Of a stretch of 21,903 nucleotides of DNA, positions 17,797 through 21,903 are shown piece by piece. Source of the DNA: Viridothelium virens (Eukaryota; Ascomycota; Dothideomycetes; Trypetheliales; Trypetheliaceae). The notes under the pieces are model-generated. The model had not been told where the DNA came from. It was given only the letters and a program-made list of their open reading frames with translations, and did no database searches. Both the position numbers and the translations under genes were made by a program. The stretch is from contig ML991913.1 of NCBI GenBank assembly GCA_010094025.1, positions 1 to 21,903 on the forward strand, written 5' to 3'. How positions within the stretch are numbered: the stretch's first letter is position 1; each line of letters starts with the position of its first letter.

Positions 17797-18930
17797 ATGC
17801 TGATTAAAAGCCTTCCTACGGAGCTACTTTATTAAATCCTTAAATTATTATTATTAAGGGATGCGGAGAGCTTTGCGGCGGCAATATTAAGAACATGTCA
17901 CTATCCGCAAGGTTTATATAAGCAATGGGCATTACCCATAAAATTATTAGCGGGCGTATTTATAGAGCCCAGATTTATCCTTAATAGTCTCGCGGCCTCT
18001 AAAGGTCTTATTTGCGGTAGCCTAACCCTAAAGCATTTTATTCCCGGTAGCTTATAATAAGATGCATTAATTGAGATTCTCATTCCGGCACAGGCCTCTT
18101 TGCTTTATACTATAATTTTAGCCCTTGCCCGCAATAATGTTACTTAAGAAATTATAAAAGAGTGGTTTTAGGGATTACTGGGTAAAAGGGTTGCTAAAAT
18201 ATTGTGTGCTTATGGCAAACTTTAATATGCAGTTTATACTGCACTCCTTAATAAAAATGCCTGCAATAAGCACAAAATTTTTGCATAAACTCTTGCATTA
18301 AAGCTTTATAAAATAGATACCTTACTTAATTTTCTTAATAATGCTACAGTCACCCTATAATATACTCTCTCCGGGACTTATAATGTGTTATTAATATAAT
18401 GCAGTTATTATATTTTTAGCCCATTTAATATTGTTTAAGGTAAAGTAATTATACCCGCAGAAGAAAGGCCTATAAGACTTTTAGTTCTTAATACCTTATG
18501 GAATATCCTACCTAAAGTTTTGTCCTTTTATTCCAGCCACATACAATGCTTTATTAGCGTGTTTGCTGTGGCATATTTTGGTGCCTTAAATACTTATAAT
18601 AATTAATTAATTGTCTGGAAGCAGGCTGGGAAACTTATTCTTAACACAGATTTATAAAAAGGTAATTATTAAGAATATAAAGTACTTAGTTAGTGTTTTA
18701 ATTCTAATCTTAACATTTTATGTTTAATTACCAGAAATAATTTTAGGTCCATACTTAACTTATAATTATATTTAATTACTTTATTATATTAATTACCATA
18801 ATTTATAAATTATTATTATAATTATTTTTAGTTTATTAAGGCATTACATTGGCGGGAATGTGCAAGTTATTAAAAAAGCTATTATAATTCTAAATGCGCT
18901 CTAAGATTTACCCTCTTCCTTAGACATAAT
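17797..18930 (+). pseudogene. Degraded F-box-like / GSxxL...PGS protein gene
   Basis: The ATG at 17797 opens MLIKSLPTELLY, a stop, then ILKLLLLRDAESFAAAILRT, which has the LPxELLxxILxxLxLRD pattern of an F-box-like N-terminus. The same frame continues with LPIKLLAGVFIEPRFILNSL, AASKGLICGSLTLKHFIPGS, two stops, then DALIEILIPAQASLLYTIIL. GSxxLxxFxPGS followed by D-x-I-x-x-(F/L)-x-P resembles, from memory, the GSRAL...DSDxD motif of fungal nucleotidyltransferase-like proteins. Further on are EEWF, GLLGKRVAKI, EERPIRLLVLNTLWNILPKV and LIVWKQAGKLILNTDL, then a weaker tail to about 18930. Stops are mostly TAA/TAG. The frame does not shift over about 370 codons. The family assignment is tentative, but the coding origin is well supported. 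Confidence 0.55.
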
Positions 18931-19469
18931 CCTCCAATCCTGCCCTCTTTAATTAATAGATTTTTGGGTCCCCTTTTATGCAAAAAAGAGTTCTTGGATT
19001 AAAGCTTTGCGTGCTTACTAAAGAATTACAGCCTCTGGTATAATCTAGAATATTAAAAATTTAATACTTAGTATAATTTTGGTTAGGCCTTTAATAATAA
19101 CGCATATTTATGTATGTTGCTATTAAAATATAATAGTGGTGGCTGTATGTATGTAAATCTTCCTCACTTTAATAGAATCTCACCAATCCAAGTCGCTAGC
19201 TATGCTATGTAGCTTTATAATAGCGGTATTAGGGCACTTAAGTTAAGGTTAATATAACGCTGTAATAAGAAGATAAAAATAAAGCACATAGCATTAAAAA
19301 TATTTTTATAAAAAGATAGGAGTTATTATTTAAAAAAAAGCCTGCGTGTATCTTCCTAAGCTGCTGAGGGCTGGGAGCGCGGACTTTATTTATACTTAGC
19401 AGCTAAAAGAACTTCAGTATTAACTATTATATAATTAGGGATGCTAAAAAAAGATAATTATTATTATTA
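18931..19469. other. AT-rich stretch without a recognised gene
   Basis: Stops are dense in all frames and no motif was recognised. A short GC-richer piece (about 19340-19390) stands out but carries no readable frame. Confidence 0.3.
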
Positions 19470-20087
19470 AAAGATTAAATAAGTATGTGTATATAAGATA
19501 AAGTATAGATATTATGTAAATTATCTTTTATTTTAATTGCTAACTGCTATAGCAGTCTTAATACCCTCCACTTCTTAGAACAGCTTTAAAATTAACTTAG
19601 TTATTATCCTCTTAAACTTTATAATATTATAATTAGACCTATTTATCCAACCTTATATTTCCTTTTTAGTATTTGCTAGATTTACTTTATATTACTAACT
19701 TAAGCTTTTTAAATTAAATTCCTAGATTTGCGCCTTTTAATTAATATTTATGCGCAAGTTATAAATCTTAGGATCTTCTTTATTTACTATCTTTACTTAT
19801 CCCTTATTGCTGACTTTTTTAACACACTTATCCAATACTTTTATTAATTGCTGAGAGTTGCTTAACTAAGATTGCAACTTGCAGATCTGGCTTTAAATCT
19901 CCTTATTAACCTGCGTGAGTTCTTTTAATATTTTATGTACATAATTTAATTATTATGTAAGTAGCTCTTAATAGCTATTTATATTGCTAAGGATCCTAAG
20001 CATTATGGCCTCTTGTTCTTTTATTTAAGTAATTTTTGCCTAAAAGAATGTAATTATAGCTGTTATATTTAGAGGGATTGCATTACT
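19470..20087 (-). pseudogene. Degraded minus-strand frame with coiled-coil character
   Basis: Read downward from about 20087, one minus-strand frame gives EQEAIMLRILSNINSY, NYVHKILKELTQVNKEI, SQICKLQS, LSNSQQLIKVLDKCVKKVSN, VKIVNKEDPKIYNLRINI, FKRIITKLILKLF and EVEGIKTAIAVSN, broken by TAA/TAG at sites where Gln or Arg fits. The regular spacing of Leu/Ile suggests a coiled coil. Gag-like and structural proteins of transposons can look like this, but no diagnostic motif is present. Low complexity caused by AT-drift could mimic the pattern. Confidence 0.35.
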
Positions 20088-21560
20088 AAGACTTTTAACT
20101 TACTATTTTAAAAAAGTCACATTATTTGAATGTGTGGTGGATTAGGTTCTTAGCATAATTATTAATTAATTAAGGTAGAATTTTATTAGTCAGCAATTCT
20201 TGTTAACTTAGAGTATAATAGCTATGCTTTGTACTAATTCTACTGTGCTATTTATACCATAGCATTAATGCTGTGAGATTATTATGTTAAACTTAGGCTT
20301 TCTTAATAATAATCTTTTTAGATTTTAATTAAGCACTTTGCAATAAAATGGTAATATAAATAATAGTTATATTAACTGTTAATGCTAGCAGTAATTAAGC
20401 CGCCCCCTTAACTTATATATAATTACGTCCAAGCGTGCGGCTAAAGATTGTTCACACTTAGCCCTAATGTGAATTAAGCTTACTAATGCTCTTTTTTATT
20501 TACGCCGCATATAAGTATTAGTATATTATAATTATACTAAATAGATGCGGGGCTTTTGCGCAATGCGCTATTAATATGCAGAAAGATATTATTATTTATG
20601 CAGATTAAGAGCAAATTTAAAATAAGGTTAAAGGTCCGGAAATATTAGAACTATATTTTAATTACCCTTTTGCCTTTTTAACAGAATATACTTTACTAAT
20701 TATTAATATGTATATTTATCCTATTTATTTTAAGCAAAGTTTAATAGAATTAGAATAAAATAAAATATGGATTTTACACAGATAATCCTTAATATTTAAG
20801 CCCAATTAAAGGCTGGTAGCTATTAAATTATACATACCTTATCCAAGTTATATAAAAAGGATGTTTAAGAATGCAAAAAATTACTATTGCTATATTATTA
20901 GTTAGAGCTTTAATTATTCCCTTTAATATTATAAAAGCTTAGGGCATAATTTTATTTTTATAATTTAAATTAGCAAAAAAAATAAATTTTATGTATAAAA
21001 TTAGCTTAAGTTGCCTGCTTATTAAGTTTTTTATTTTAATTAAGTAAAGCCGGAAATTGCTTACTTAAATTTTTAATATTATCTTCCTATTATTAATTAA
21101 GCTATATTATAAATTATCTTATAAAAGTAGAATTCTTAACCTGTGTTATAAGTTTTAAGTTACGCTATATAATAAGAATTTAATAAAATAAGAGATAAAT
21201 AACTTTATTAAACAGTAAATAATTATGCTATGTGTTAAAATAATAATTAACATATAAGCACTTTGGTTAAATTAACCTTTATATTATTAAATACAATAAA
21301 TAGAATAGCATTATAGCTGCATAATATTATATGCAGGAGAAAAAACACAGTTTTTATACCTTAATATAATTAAAAATTAATTAAGCTATATTATATTTAT
21401 AAGTGCTTAATTAATTACTAAATTTAAACCCTATAAGAGAATTTAGAGTATTAAAGGCGGTAAATAATATTAAAGCAAAAATGCTAAAGCTTAGACGCTA
21501 AGGTTAAACCAAAAGTAAGCTGAGAGTAAATTAATAGCAAAATCCTTAAAAGCTCATCTC
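20088..21560. other. Extremely AT-rich stretch, no gene recognised
   Basis: This is the most AT-rich part of the window, dominated by TTAA, TATA and AATT words. A GC-richer island lies at about 20400-20580. No frame on either strand could be followed for more than a few dozen codons. Confidence 0.35.
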
Positions 21561-21654
21561 TAAAAAAAAGTCCCCGCCCCAGGTAAGTGAAGTCCTTAAA
21601 GAGCTACTGGACTCCTTTATGGACTCATAGGGACTTCTAACTTCGCGACTCCCC

Positions 21655-21903
21655 TTCCTTGGGGACCTCACCGCCTTAAGGACCTCGCCTCCCCAGGGAC
21701 TTCGCCTCCAGGGACTTCGCCTCGCCTCCTTAGGCACTTCACCTCCCCAGAACTTCACCTCCCCAGGACTTCGCCTCCACTTCTCCTCCCTAGGGACTTT
21801 GCCTCCCTAGGGACTTCGTCTCCCTAGGGACTTCTCCTCCCTAGGGACTTCGTCTCCCCAGGGACTTCGCCTCCCCAGGGACTTCGCCTCCCCAGGGACT
21901 TCG
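21655..21903. repeat. 17-bp GC-rich minisatellite running off the window end
   Basis: The last seven units (21785-21903) are contiguous 17-mers of the form (C/T)CTCCC(C/T)AGGGACTT(C/T)(G/T). The final two are identical, and the first base alternates in several neighbours. Upstream, about 21655-21784, are imperfect units of variable length (for example CTCACCGCC, CTCGCCTCC, ACTTCACCTCC), and weaker echoes reach back to about 21560. Each full unit contains GGGACTT, and some contain the palindrome CCCTAGGG. The array lies immediately right of the most AT-rich region and continues past the end. Confidence 0.85.

Larger units (their letters stand above)
9555..21560 (+). mobile_element. Candidate RIP-inactivated Starship (boundaries not established)
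   Basis: A captain-like gene near 9.9 kb points rightward into about 10 kb of strongly AT-rich DNA that holds at least four further degraded coding frames. This is the expected polarity of a Starship, with the captain at the 5' end and cargo downstream. The start given here is only the repeated motif upstream of the captain, and the end is where the minisatellite begins. No terminal inverted repeats, target-site duplication or right end was found. A solitary captain-like gene inside a generally RIP-affected subtelomere is the main alternative. Confidence 0.35.

Noticed and set aside
21546-21758. 70-codon minus-strand ORF with repeated RSPWGGEV-like words
   Set aside because: It is simply the translation of the minisatellite; the 17-bp period is not a multiple of three and would not keep a frame.
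21655-21903. Telomere or subtelomeric repeat
   Set aside because: Some units contain CCCTAGGG, close to CCCTAA, but no run of (CCCTAA)n or (TTAGGG)n is present.

Overview
The window looks like ascomycete (Pezizomycotina-type) DNA. It has very short introns (39-55 bp, GTAAGT donors, CTAAC/CTGAC-like branch sites), pyrimidine-rich leaders, fungal transposon families, and an alternation of GC-balanced DNA with very AT-rich, stop-riddled DNA. In the AT-rich parts, old reading frames can still be followed with CAA/CAG/CGA apparently changed to TAA/TAG/TGA, as repeat-induced point mutation (RIP) would do. All family names here come from reading translations by eye; no search was run.

Layout. 1-172 is the N-terminal end of an unrecognised minus-strand gene running off the window. 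About 173-900 is non-coding, with a paired E-box, a 46-48 bp motif that recurs at 9555, and a CT-rich leader. About 900-3470 is AT-rich: a RIP-degraded minus-strand gene of about 500 codons, then three copies of a roughly 115-bp tandem repeat. About 3470-10960 is GC-balanced and holds most of the readable genes: a PIF1/Helitron-type helicase fragment, a 63-residue spliced minus-strand gene, a broken cysteine-rich DUF3716-like gene running into a Ty3/gypsy integrase relic, an apparently intact three-exon DUF3716-like gene (350 aa, minus strand), and the 5' half of a DUF3435 (Starship captain / YR recombinase) gene. About 10960-21560 is strongly AT-rich: the ruined 3' half of the captain gene, then at least four more degraded coding frames on both strands. 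One begins with an F-box-like motif followed by a GSxxL...PGS motif. The window ends in a 17-bp GC-rich minisatellite.

How it fits together. The captain-like gene points into the AT-rich block. Captains normally lie at the 5' end of a Starship and point into its cargo, so the simplest reading is a RIP-inactivated Starship (or a nest of captain-related elements) starting near 9.5 kb, with the degraded frames at 13.7-20.1 kb as possible cargo. No element boundary, target-site duplication or right end was established. The only gene here that looks both complete and intact is the DUF3716-like gene at 7572-8712. The window is otherwise a transposon graveyard, possibly subtelomeric or heterochromatic.
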